Part shown: piece by piece, positions 1 through 7,816 of the stretch
Numbering within the stretch: position 1 is the stretch's first letter
How the letters are laid out: each line of letters begins with the position of its first letter
Assembly: GCF_029264495.1 (NCBI RefSeq)
Contig: NZ_JARIBH010000022.1
Coordinates: forward strand, 1-49,532
DNA: 49,532 nt
DNA from: Peptacetobacter sp.
Lineage (GTDB): Bacteria > Bacillota > Clostridia > Peptostreptococcales > Peptostreptococcaceae
Direction of reading: 5' to 3'
Program-made: the position numbers and the translations under genes
The notes under the pieces: generated by a model
What the model saw: the letters and a program-made list of their open reading frames with translations, nothing else
The model's database searches: none
What the model was told of the DNA's origin: nothing

Positions 1-743
1 TCGAATTTTTCTAGTATATCTTCTACAGTCATTTCTTTTTTCTTTTCGCCATTTATATCCATTACAATTTCTCCTTTATGAAGCATTACAAGGCGGTCAC
101 CGTATTCTATAGCATGTTTTAAATTATGAGTAACCATAAGAGTAGTTATATTTTTTTCTCTTACTATTTTATCTGTTAAAGCGATTACTTCATTAGATGT
201 TTTAGGATCTAAAGCAGCAGTATGTTCATCCAATAATAAAACTTTTGGATTAGCAAGACAAGACATTATAAGAGATAGAGATTGTCTTTGTCCACCAGAT
301 AAAAATCCTACTTGAGTATTTAAAAATTTTTTTAAATCAAGAGAAATGCCATCTAATAAATTTTCTAAATCTTCATCAGTATGTCTTATACATTTTTTTA
401 AGTTTAATAATTTACCTTTATTTAAAGCTAGAGAAAGATTTTCTCTTACAGTCATAGATGGGCAAGTACCTAAACTTGGATTTTGAAAAACTCTACTGAT
501 AACTTGAGTTTTTTTATGCTCAGGTAAATTACTTATATCTGTTCCGTCTAATAAAATTTGTCCAGATGTTTCTTTTAATAAACCAGAAATTATATTTAAT
601 AAAGTTGACTTTCCTGTACCATTGCTTCCAACAATACAAACAAATTCGCCATCTGGGATATCTATTGAAAATTTATTTAAGACAGTATTGTCATCACCGC
701 ATGGATTTGTAAAAGTTTTAGTTATTTTTTTTAATTGTAGCAT
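1..743 (-). CDS. ABC transporter ATP-binding protein (aromatic amino acid type), partial
   Basis: This is the ATPase of an ABC importer; the C-terminus lies beyond the left edge. Reading the minus strand from ATG at 743 gives about 247 residues. Walker A is GSNGTGKST near residues 39-47, the signature is LSGGQRQ, and Walker B is LLLDEHTAALDP. The start has an AAAGGAG box about 9 bases upstream. It lies 43 bases downstream of the permease gene and is probably co-transcribed with it. In the family of unusual permease/ATPase pairs that includes the TrpXYZ transporters, a lipoprotein binding protein completes the system; none lies between the promoter and this gene, so it may follow beyond the window. 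Substrate is inferred from the tyrosine-rich leader upstream, not from this protein. Confidence 0.85.
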   Translation of the reverse strand, partial: MLQLKKITKTFTNPCGDDNTVLNKFSIDIPDGEFVCIVGSNGTGKSTLLNIISGLLKETSGQILLDGTDISNLPEHKKTQVISRVFQNPSLGTCPSMTVRENLSLALNKGKLLNLKKCIRHTDEDLENLLDGISLDLKKFLNTQVGFLSGGQRQSLSLIMSCLANPKVLLLDEHTAALDPKTSNEVIALTDKIVREKNITTLMVTHNLKHAIEYGDRLVMLHKGEIVMDINGEKKKEMTVEDILEKF

Positions 744-786
744 TTTAAATCACTCCTTTTAAATTATATTGAAATATAGATAAAAA

Positions 787-1617
787 TTACGAATTTTTCT
801 TTAATTTTAAATTACTAACTGCTAAGAAACCAACTATTACAAGAGAACTTATAAGTTTTAAATCTGTAGATAGCATTCCTAAATTCAAAGCAAAGTAGAT
901 AGTAAATTGATATATAAAAGCTCCAACAAGGATAGCAGTAGTATTTTTTATAATATGAACTTTTTTAAATATAGTAAGTCCAATAATAATAGATGCTATT
1001 CCTAAAACTAAAGTACCTATTCCCATTGTTATATCTGCAAATCCTTGGAATTGAGCCATTAAAGCTCCTGATAGTGCTATTAAAGAATTTGATATCATAA
1101 GTCCTAAAATTTTTATATTTCCTATATTTATACCAAGAGATTTGATCATTTGCTCATTATCTCCAACGCCTTTTAAAGTGTATCCAATACCTGTTTTTAA
1201 AAATAAATCAAGTAGTATTTTTACTAGAATTACAAATATAAATGCAATTAATATTGGTGGTATGTTTCCTTTAAATAAGTTTGGATATGTGAATAAAGGT
1301 ATATTTGATTTTCCCATTATTCTAAGATTTATAGAGTAAAGCATACCCATTGTAAGAATACCAGAAAGTAAATTAGATATTTTAAATTTTATATGAAGCA
1401 GCCCTGTTATCATACCTGCAATAGCACCACCAACTATAGATAATAAAATACCTACTATTGGATTTAATCCCCAAACTAAAGATGATGCAGAAATAGCAGC
1501 TCCCATAGTGTAACTTCCATCAGCTGTCATATCTGGAAAATCTAATATTTTAAAGGTAATGTATACCCCAATAGCCATAATAGCTAAAATTAAACTTTGT
1601 GTAATTACTGAAATCAT
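787..1617 (-). CDS. ABC transporter permease (TrpY-like)
   Basis: This is an integral membrane permease of 276 residues with about eight hydrophobic helices. The N-terminal helix is followed by the motif FPDMTADGSYTMGAA (about residues 27-41), characteristic of the COG4120-type permeases paired with COG1101-type ATPases, which include the tryptophan/tyrosine transporters of Firmicutes. ATG at 1617 is preceded by AAAGGAG with a 10-base gap. It is the first full-length gene after a promoter, leader peptide and two terminators, so its expression is expected to depend on transcription passing both terminators. The substrate is most likely tyrosine or another aromatic amino acid, inferred from the leader codons. 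The general role is near certain, the substrate is not. Confidence 0.85.
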   Translation of the reverse strand: MISVITQSLILAIMAIGVYITFKILDFPDMTADGSYTMGAAISASSLVWGLNPIVGILLSIVGGAIAGMITGLLHIKFKISNLLSGILTMGMLYSINLRIMGKSNIPLFTYPNLFKGNIPPILIAFIFVILVKILLDLFLKTGIGYTLKGVGDNEQMIKSLGINIGNIKILGLMISNSLIALSGALMAQFQGFADITMGIGTLVLGIASIIIGLTIFKKVHIIKNTTAILVGAFIYQFTIYFALNLGMLSTDLKLISSLVIVGFLAVSNLKLKKNS

Positions 1618-1659
1618 AAAATAAACACTCCTTTTGTTTTAAGATAAATTCATAAATTT

Positions 1660-1697
1660 GTAAAATAAAAGCCACATAGAATTTACCTATGTGGCCA
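1660..1697 (-). terminator. Attenuator terminator 2 (near copy of terminator 1)
   Basis: On the minus strand the arms GGCCACATAG (1696-1687) and CTATGTGGC form a 9-bp stem followed by TTTTATTTTA. Its arms are almost identical to those of terminator 1, about 23 bases upstream, so terminator 1's 3' arm can also pair with this 5' arm. Confidence 0.75.
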
Positions 1698-1711
1698 TTA
1701 TATTTTTGATA

Positions 1712-1745
1712 ATAAAAAAGCCACATAGCATTTATCTATGTGGCT
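1712..1745 (-). terminator. Attenuator terminator 1
   Basis: On the minus strand AGCCACATAG (1745-1736) pairs perfectly with CTATGTGGCT (1728-1719) and is followed by a T-run at 1718-1713. It lies between the leader peptide and the permease, so it is a conditional terminator. Confidence 0.85.
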
Positions 1746-1907
1746 GAGATATTTTATAAAAACTTTACAAAATAAACAATTCAAAACTTAAGCCATCATA
1801 GATACAGTCGTAAAATCCTAACGGCCTGTACCTATTCGTTTTGAATCGATACAAACCGATCTAATAGTGGCTATAATAAAATCGTCTTTGTTTATTTACT
1901 AAAGTTT
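1719..1907 (-). promoter_or_regulatory. Translation-coupled transcription attenuator RNA
   Basis: Four mutually exclusive segments are visible on the minus-strand transcript. Segment 1 (1872-1859) overlaps the last leader codons. Segment 2 (1803-1791, ATCTATGATGGCT) pairs with segment 1, or alternatively with the 5' arm of terminator 1 (1745-1734, AGCCACATAGAT) over 12 base pairs with one bulged A. The 3' terminator arm is 1728-1719. A hairpin (1858-1822) lies between segments 1 and 2. An outer stem joins 1907-1888 to 1779-1760 with 18 of 20 positions paired. A ribosome stalled on Tyr12 or Tyr13 would cover segment 1, free segment 2 and block the terminator. The pairings are seen; the mechanism is inferred from trp/phe-type attenuation. 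Confidence 0.65.
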
Positions 1908-1911
1908 TCAT
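1861..1911 (-). CDS. Tyrosine-rich leader peptide of the ABC transporter operon (16 aa)
   Basis: A 16-codon reading frame, MKTLVNKQRRFYYSHY followed by TAG, starts at ATG 1911 with an AAGGAG box about 11 bases upstream. Four of the last six residues are aromatic (Phe11, Tyr12, Tyr13, Tyr16). It lies about 60 bases after the predicted transcription start and about 115 bases before the first terminator. Codons 2-8 belong to one arm of a long-range stem, and codons 14-16 plus the stop form segment 1 of the predicted attenuator. Its role is inferred: translation speed at Tyr codons would report charged tRNA-Tyr to the transcribing polymerase. It is too short for gene finders. Confidence 0.7.
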   Translation of the reverse strand: MKTLVNKQRRFYYSHY

Positions 1912-1975
1912 AACATATACTCTCCTTATCTTAAAATTTATAATCGTTAAAAAATTTATTTTTGCTATGTCTATT

Positions 1976-2004
1976 ATTCTAACTAAGTAATTTTGAAATG
2001 TCAA
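1976..2004 (-). promoter_or_regulatory. Sigma-A promoter of the ABC transporter operon
   Basis: On the minus strand, TTGACA (2004-1999) and TAGAAT (1981-1976) are separated by exactly 17 bases. Transcription would start near 1969, leaving a leader of about 350 bases before the permease start. Confidence 0.8.
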
Positions 2005-2469
2005 TAAAAAAAATAAAATTTTCTAAAAATTAATTAAATTTGATATTATTAAAAAATAAAGAATACTTTAAAATAGCAGAGCATATAAGTTTAAATCTTA
2101 AGTACTAAAAATCTATAATCAGATCTATAATCATTAGGTAAGTTCTGAAGAGTATAAACTTTAGTGACTATTCATCGTGAGGGATATACTTTTATTTTAA
2201 ATAAATTTTTTAATAAAATATGTTATTATATATCTATAGAAAGTCAGGTGATTATAATGTATTTGAATACGAAATAATAAGTAAAAGTAAAATTATGGAC
2301 TTAGAATATATATACAATAGTGTCGAACTGAACACGTTAAAATGACAGACTAATATTTATAAAAATTTTAATAAAATAAAAAAATTAAAGTATTGTAAAA
2401 ATAATTATTTATTATAAAAAATATTTATTTTAAAAATAACTTAAAAATTTTAAAAGGAAGGTGTTTATA
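2005..2469. other. Intergenic region between divergent operons
   Basis: No convincing gene is present. The stretch is very AT-rich except for a more mixed block at about 2090-2205. There AAGAGTATA (about 2148-2156) can pair with TATACTTTT (about 2185-2193) around a compact interior, which might be a structured 5' leader of the downstream gene. A six-codon frame near 2257 is too short to support. No clear plus-strand promoter was found. Confidence 0.4.
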
Positions 2470-3975
2470 ATGTTAGTAGGAACTTCTAATCTTACTAAAA
2501 ATATAGATGAAGCTTGTGTAAATGAACTTGAAATTCCATTAATTGTAATGATGGAAAATGCTGTAAATGCAGCTATGAAAAATCTAGATACAGAAAAAAA
2601 TTATTCATATACTATAGTATGTGGAACTGGAAATAATGGAGGAGATGGTTTAGGAATAGCTAGAAAACTATCTATATTAGGGAAAAAAGTAGATATTTTT
2701 TTAGTTGGGAAAAAAGAAAAATTGACAGAATGTTCCTCAATTAATTTAAAAATTTTAGAAAATATGGGATTAAAACCAGTATTTTTGAATGAAGATAATA
2801 AAGAATTACTTATACATTCACTAGAAAAAACAGATTCTTGTGTAGATGCTATTTTTGGAACAGGATTAAAAAGAGATATAGTAGGTGTATTTTACAGTAT
2901 AATAGAATGTATGAATAAATTTGCAAAAAAAATATATTCTATAGATGTACCATCAGGACTTGATAGTGATAATGGAAAAGTAAAAGGAATATCTGTAAAA
3001 GCAGATAGAACGATAAGTTTTGAATTTTTTAAAAGAGGATTTTTAGAATATATAGCAGATAGTTATACAGGAGAGGTTGTTATTGAAGAAATTGGTGTAC
3101 CAGAGTTTATTAAAAATAAATTTCACAATGGTGAATATATAGTTGATAAAAATGAAATTTATAAATATATAAGACCTAAAGAAAGAAATGCTCATAAAGG
3201 AAGTTTTGGAAAAGTTAGTATAATCGCTGGAAGTAAAGGATTTTATGGGGCGGCTAAAATAGCTACAGAATCAGCTGTTAAAACAGGAAGTGGTCTTGTT
3301 ACATTAATTAGTGATTTTGATGTGCAAGAAAAATTGTGTACTGTTTTAACAGAAGCTATGACAGTTAATTATTCAGAAAAAGAAAGAATAGATAAATTAA
3401 TAAAAAATAGTAATGCAATAGGAATTGGTCCTGGAATGGGCGATAATAGTAAAACATTAAATATAGTAGAGTATATATTAAATAATGCTAATTGTCCTGT
3501 TATTATAGATGCAGATGGAATAAATTGCTTAAAAAATAATAAAGAAATTTTAAAAAACAAAAATATTGAAAAACTTATAACGCCACATCCAGTTGAATTA
3601 GCTAGAATAACAGGGTATTCTATTGAATATATAAATAACAATAGAATAGATGCAGCAAAAGAAGCAGCTAGAAGTTTAAAATCAATAATATTATTAAAAG
3701 GAAATAGAACTGTTATAACTGATGGATATACAACATATATAAATAGTACTGGAAATAGTGCTATGGCAAATGGTGGAATGGGAGATTGTCTTACAGGAAT
3801 TATAACTTCACTTGTTGGACAAGGAATATCTTTATTTGATTCAGCTGTAGTGGGAGCATATTTACATGGATATACAGGGGATATAATTGCTAAAGATAAA
3901 TATACAGTAAATGCAACAGATATTATAGATAAGATTCCGTATATAATGAAAAAATTTGAAAATAAAGAATACTAG
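2470..3975 (+). CDS. nnr: Bifunctional NAD(P)HX epimerase/dehydratase
   Basis: This cytoplasmic enzyme repairs damaged, hydrated NAD(P)H. The N-terminal half is the YjeF-type epimerase (NnrE) with CGTGNNGGDG at residues 51-60 and DVPSGLDSDNG in the middle. The C-terminal half is the ATP/ADP-dependent dehydratase (NnrD) with AHKGSFGKV, ITPHPVELAR and GNSAMANGGMGDC. The total of 501 residues matches the usual fused bacterial form. The start is ATG at 2470 because AAGGAAGG sits about 7 bases upstream; a GTG three codons earlier falls inside that box. It precedes the nfeD/SPFH pair by about 160 bases and may be separately transcribed. Confidence 0.93.
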   Translation: MLVGTSNLTKNIDEACVNELEIPLIVMMENAVNAAMKNLDTEKNYSYTIVCGTGNNGGDGLGIARKLSILGKKVDIFLVGKKEKLTECSSINLKILENMGLKPVFLNEDNKELLIHSLEKTDSCVDAIFGTGLKRDIVGVFYSIIECMNKFAKKIYSIDVPSGLDSDNGKVKGISVKADRTISFEFFKRGFLEYIADSYTGEVVIEEIGVPEFIKNKFHNGEYIVDKNEIYKYIRPKERNAHKGSFGKVSIIAGSKGFYGAAKIATESAVKTGSGLVTLISDFDVQEKLCTVLTEAMTVNYSEKERIDKLIKNSNAIGIGPGMGDNSKTLNIVEYILNNANCPVIIDADGINCLKNNKEILKNKNIEKLITPHPVELARITGYSIEYINNNRIDAAKEAARSLKSIILLKGNRTVITDGYTTYINSTGNSAMANGGMGDCLTGIITSLVGQGISLFDSAVVGAYLHGYTGDIIAKDKYTVNATDIIDKIPYIMKKFENKEY

Positions 3976-4138
3976 AAATAAATATAAAAATAAATAAAAT
4001 AATAAGATATAAAATAAAGATAAATTCAAATAATAATATTTAAAAATTTTGAAAAATTTGATACTTTTTTGTAAACATTTAATATAAATTATGTAATATA
4101 ATAAAAAAAATGAATTAAATAAGAGAGGAGGGTTATAT

Positions 4139-4582
4139 ATGATATTAGGAATAAACATAAAGTTATTATGGCTAGCAATAGCAGTAATATTTGGTATAGG
4201 AGAGTTGTTTACAGCAGGGTTAACGCTGATATGGTTTAGTATTGGAGCATTATTGACTATGTTTTTAACAACATACATAGAGAGTATACCATTACAATTA
4301 TTAATATTTGGAGTGAGTTCTAGTTTAATGTTATTCATAGTAACAAAAAAATTAGTGAAAAAAGATGAAGAATATGTATCTAATACAAATATAGATGCCC
4401 TTATAGGTAAATATGGGATAGTAGAAGAAGAAGTATCAAATATAAAATATGGTATAGTAAATTTAGAAGGAGAAAGATGGACAGCTGTATCAGAAGATGA
4501 TATTGTAATTAAAAAAGGAGAAAAAGTTAAAGTTTTAAAAATAGACGGAGTTAAATTAGTAGTACAAAGAAGTAATATATAA
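4139..4582 (+). CDS. NfeD-like membrane protein
   Basis: This 147-residue protein has two to three hydrophobic segments in its first 75 residues, then a soluble OB-fold-like domain (about 88-147) typical of NfeD C-terminal domains. The short form without the ClpP-like protease domain usually sits beside an SPFH/stomatin gene, as it does here, and is thought to help organise that partner at the membrane. The start has GAGAGGAGGG about 6 bases upstream. Downstream gene distance is 93 bases, with its own strong ribosome binding site, so a two-gene operon is likely. Confidence 0.85.
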   Translation: MILGINIKLLWLAIAVIFGIGELFTAGLTLIWFSIGALLTMFLTTYIESIPLQLLIFGVSSSLMLFIVTKKLVKKDEEYVSNTNIDALIGKYGIVEEEVSNIKYGIVNLEGERWTAVSEDDIVIKKGEKVKVLKIDGVKLVVQRSNI

Positions 4583-4675
4583 GTAAATTTAAATTTATTA
4601 AAAAAATCAAATTTGAAATATTAAATAAAAATTTGGTTTTAAAATAAAAACTATTTAAATACAAGGAGGTTTATT

Positions 4676-5680
4676 ATGTTAACAGTAGTAAAAACAATTT
4701 TAAACATAGTACTTATATTAGTAGTAGTGTTTATAGCATTATCTTGTGTAAAAGTTATAAAACAATCAAAAGTCGGTATAATTATGAGACTTGGTAAATT
4801 TAAAAAAGAAGCAAAGACAGGAGTACATTTTTTAGTACCATTTATAGATAAAATGGCATATATTATAGATCTTAGAGAACTAGTTGTAGATTTCCCACCA
4901 CAGCCTGTTATAACAAAAGATAATGTAACTATGCAGATAGATACAGTAGTTTATTATAAAGTAACAGATCCTGTTAAATATGTATTTGAAATAGCAAATC
5001 CTATTTCAGCAATAGAAAATTTAACAGCCACAACATTAAGAAATATAATAGGTGAATTAGATTTAGATGAAACACTTACATCTAGAGATATAATAAATGC
5101 AAAAATGAGAACAATTCTAGATGAAGCAACTGATAAATGGGGAATAAAAGTAAATAGAGTAGAGCTTAAAAACATAATGCCACCTCAAGATATACAAGTT
5201 GCTATGGAAAAACAGATGAGAGCTGAACGTGAAAGAAGAGAGGCAATACTTCAAGCAGAAGGAAATAAATCTGCATCTATACTTCAAGCAGAAGGAGAAA
5301 AACAATCAGCAATACTTAGAGCAGAAGCTAAAAAAGAAGCTATGATTAGAGAGGCAGAAGGTAAAAAACAATCAGCAATATTAGTAGCAGAAGGTGAAGC
5401 AGAAGCGATAAAAGAGACAGCTATAGCAAAAGCTACAGGTGAAGCAGAAATGATAAGAAGAAGCCAAGAAGCAACAGCAGAAGGTTTAGCACTTGTATTT
5501 AAAGCTATGAAAGAAGCAAATATAGATGAAAATATGCTAGCATTAAAATCTATGGAAGCATTAGAAAAATTAGGTCAAAGCGATTCTGCAAAATTAGTTC
5601 TTCCATCTGATGTAGTTGGTCTACTTGGAACATTTAAAGGTATAAAAGAAGTTATGGATGATGCAAAAGAAATAAAATAA
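4676..5680 (+). CDS. SPFH/band-7 (stomatin-like) membrane protein
   Basis: A single N-terminal membrane helix (about residues 5-25) precedes an SPFH domain (about 26-190; note KVGIIMRLGKF-like and PPQPVITKDNV motifs). A charged coiled-coil follows (about 190-270) made of repeated AEGEK/AEGKK units such as ILQAEGEKQSAILRAE. The length of 334 residues fits the stomatin/QmcA group. Such proteins oligomerise into membrane scaffolds and act with NfeD proteins, which is the upstream neighbour here. ATG at 4676 follows AAGGAGG by 7 bases. The precise cellular role is not known from sequence. Confidence 0.9.
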   Translation: MLTVVKTILNIVLILVVVFIALSCVKVIKQSKVGIIMRLGKFKKEAKTGVHFLVPFIDKMAYIIDLRELVVDFPPQPVITKDNVTMQIDTVVYYKVTDPVKYVFEIANPISAIENLTATTLRNIIGELDLDETLTSRDIINAKMRTILDEATDKWGIKVNRVELKNIMPPQDIQVAMEKQMRAERERREAILQAEGNKSASILQAEGEKQSAILRAEAKKEAMIREAEGKKQSAILVAEGEAEAIKETAIAKATGEAEMIRRSQEATAEGLALVFKAMKEANIDENMLALKSMEALEKLGQSDSAKLVLPSDVVGLLGTFKGIKEVMDDAKEIK

Positions 5681-5691
5681 TAAAAAATATA

Positions 5692-5722
5692 AAAAAGGAT
5701 ATCCAAAAGGATATTCTTTTTT
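5692..5722 (+). terminator. Rho-independent terminator after the SPFH gene
   Basis: AAGGATATCC and GGATATTCTT form a 10-bp stem (one G-U pair) with an AAAA loop, followed by a T-run. Confidence 0.85.
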
Positions 5723-5898
5723 ATTGTATGAATATTTAACAAGAGATTTAAATTTGTAAGAATTTATATTTAAAACTTATAATTTATAAATTTAATTCCA
5801 TTTTCTTAATCTATTATTATATGATAGGGGAAAATATAGTCAATTAACTTAAAAAAATATAGAAAAAATATACTTTTTTATTAAAAATTTTTAATATT

Positions 5899-5927
5899 TT
5901 GACAAAAAAATATTTTAGATATATTAT
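5899..5927 (+). promoter_or_regulatory. Sigma-A promoter of the hydrogenase gene
   Basis: TTGACA (5899-5904) and TATTAT (5922-5927) are 17 bases apart, 46 bases before the start codon. Confidence 0.8.
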
Positions 5928-5973
5928 TATATTGAAATTTATTATTATGATTAAGTAAAAGAGGTGAATAACA

Positions 5974-7479
5974 GTGCTTCAATTTGAGACTCAGTTAAAA
6001 CAACTTAAACATGAAGTATTAGTAGAAGTAGTAAAATTAGCAAGAGAAAATAATGTTAAAAAAAAGGAATTGGATAAAATACCTCACAAGATAATAAAAG
6101 GTGATAAAGCAAGATATAGATGTTGTGTATATAAGGAAAGAGAAGTTATTGCAGAAAGAGCTAGAATTGCTTTAGATTTAAACCCTAGTGGTGAGAATAA
6201 GAAAGTAAATGTAGAAAATATAAATATAAAAAATGATGAGCAAATAATATATGTATTAGAAGCTGCATGTGACAGTTGTCCAATAAATGATTTTACTGTT
6301 ACAGATCTTTGTAGAGGATGTCTTGCACATAGATGTAAAGAAGCTTGTAAATTTGATGCTATATCTTATATAAATGGAAGAGCATATATAGATCAAGATA
6401 AATGTAGAGCGTGTGGAGCATGTAAAAAAGCATGTCAATATGATGCTATATCAGAAATGATTAGACCTTGTAAATCAGTCTGTCCAACTGGAGCTTTAGA
6501 TATAGATAAAGAAACATCAAAAGCAACTATACATGAAGAAAAATGTGTAAGTTGTGGTGCATGTATGTCTGCCTGTCCATTTGGAGCTATATCAGATAGA
6601 AGTTTAATAGCACCAGTAGCTAGATTATTAGAAAAAAAAGAAAAAAATATTTATGCAATAGTTGCACCTGCTATAACAGGACAAGTGCCAAATATAATAA
6701 CATATGGGCAAATAAGAAATGCTATAAAAACATTAGGTTTTAAAGAAATGTATGAAGCTGCTTGTGGAGCAGATGCTGTTACAGTACATGAAGCGAATGA
6801 ATTTATAGAAAGAATGGAAGATGGAGATAATATGATGACAAATTCATGTTGTCCAGGATTTCTATCATATATTGAAACTATGTTCCCAGAAATGTCTGAT
6901 AAAATATCACATACCGTTTCTCCTATGATTGCAACTGGAAGATATATTAAAAATATTGACCCAGAAAGTGTAGTTGTATTTATAGGACCTTGTACAGCAA
7001 AAAAACGGGAAGCTGTAAGAAAAGATGTTAAAGGTGCAATAGATTATGTTCTTACTTTTGAAGAAATGATGGCATTATTTGAAGGATTTGGAATAGAGTT
7101 AGCTAAATGTCAAAATGAAGAAAAAGATGGAGCATCTATATTTGGAAGAGGATTTGGTGCTTCAGGTGGTTTAACAAAAGCTATTGAAAATTATATTGCA
7201 GATAAAGGTGTAAATGTAGATTTTAAACCAGTAAAAGTTTCAGGTGGAAAAGAAGCAAAAAAAGTGTTAACTCTTTCAAAAGTAAATAAATATAGTGGCA
7301 ATTTTATAGAAGGAATGATGTGCGAAGGTGGTTGTATAAATGGAGCTGGTAAATTTGTATCTATGACAAAAGCAAAAACTCCATTTGACAAAAAGAATTC
7401 GCAATCTAAAATAAAAACTGTTCTTTCAAATGAAATGCTTTCAGAATATGAAAAACTTGACTTAGAAAGAAATTTATAA
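5974..7479 (+). CDS. Monomeric [FeFe] hydrogenase (group B type)
   Basis: This cytoplasmic enzyme interconverts protons and H2 with ferredoxin-type electron donors. The N-terminal half has several cysteine clusters for 4Fe-4S centres: CDSCPINDFTVTDLC (about 97-111), CRACGACKKAC (about 146-156), CKSVCPTGA (about 169) and CVSCGACMSAC (about 192). H-cluster motifs follow: TNSCCPGF with Cys292/293, GPCTAKKREA with Cys340, and MMCEGGCINGAG with Cys450 and Cys454, so all four ligands are present. Spacing and short L2 motif resemble group B, not the bifurcating multi-subunit forms; no HydB/HydC partners are adjacent. The GTG start at 5974 follows GAGGTG by 7 bases. It is a single-gene unit between promoter and terminator. 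Confidence 0.9.
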   Translation: MLQFETQLKQLKHEVLVEVVKLARENNVKKKELDKIPHKIIKGDKARYRCCVYKEREVIAERARIALDLNPSGENKKVNVENINIKNDEQIIYVLEAACDSCPINDFTVTDLCRGCLAHRCKEACKFDAISYINGRAYIDQDKCRACGACKKACQYDAISEMIRPCKSVCPTGALDIDKETSKATIHEEKCVSCGACMSACPFGAISDRSLIAPVARLLEKKEKNIYAIVAPAITGQVPNIITYGQIRNAIKTLGFKEMYEAACGADAVTVHEANEFIERMEDGDNMMTNSCCPGFLSYIETMFPEMSDKISHTVSPMIATGRYIKNIDPESVVVFIGPCTAKKREAVRKDVKGAIDYVLTFEEMMALFEGFGIELAKCQNEEKDGASIFGRGFGASGGLTKAIENYIADKGVNVDFKPVKVSGGKEAKKVLTLSKVNKYSGNFIEGMMCEGGCINGAGKFVSMTKAKTPFDKKNSQSKIKTVLSNEMLSEYEKLDLERNL

Positions 7480-7498
7480 AATTAAATTAAAATTTTAA

Positions 7499-7532
7499 AA
7501 AGTATTTTACTAATTGTAGAATACTTTTTTTA
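7499..7532 (+). terminator. Terminator after the hydrogenase gene
   Basis: AAAGTATT pairs with AATACTTT, with additional TAC/GTA pairs inside, followed by seven Ts. Confidence 0.85.
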
Positions 7533-7816
7533 TAAAATTAATAGTAAAATAAACAAATAAATAAGTTATTTTACTAAGTTAAAAGTATTTGAAAAAAATA
7601 AAAATAAAATTATTAGATAAAAAAATATTATAGAAAAATATTATAATAATAAGATAGAAAACAATATCCGAAGACTATGAAAAAGCTATATTATATATGT
7701 AAAGTATTTATAAATAACAAATGATTATTGAAATGTAAATTTTTAAATTGTATAATATAAACTTGAGTAGAAATGTACGAACTAAAAATCTAACTGAAAA
7801 GATAGGGGTGCTTTAA
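7533..7816 (+). other. AT-rich intergenic region with promoter for the DUF1846 gene
   Basis: Apart from the promoter at 7728-7756 no gene or strong hairpin is seen. A duplicated AAAATATTATA-like stretch near 7620-7650 is simple AT-rich sequence. Confidence 0.5.
7728..7756 (+). promoter_or_regulatory. Sigma-A promoter of the DUF1846 gene
   Basis: TTGAAA (7728-7733) and a perfect TATAAT (7751-7756) are 17 bases apart. The untranslated leader would be about 53 bases. Confidence 0.8.

Noticed and set aside
1660-1960. T-box riboswitch upstream of the ABC transporter permease
   Set aside because: The conserved antiterminator bases AGGGTGGNACCGCG and the stem I features are missing, while a leader reading frame with Tyr codons and a matching segment pattern are present.
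3862-4338. A minus-strand gene across the nnr-nfeD boundary
   Set aside because: It is antisense to two well-supported genes and its residue composition is the low-complexity Ile/Asn/Tyr pattern of a shadow frame.
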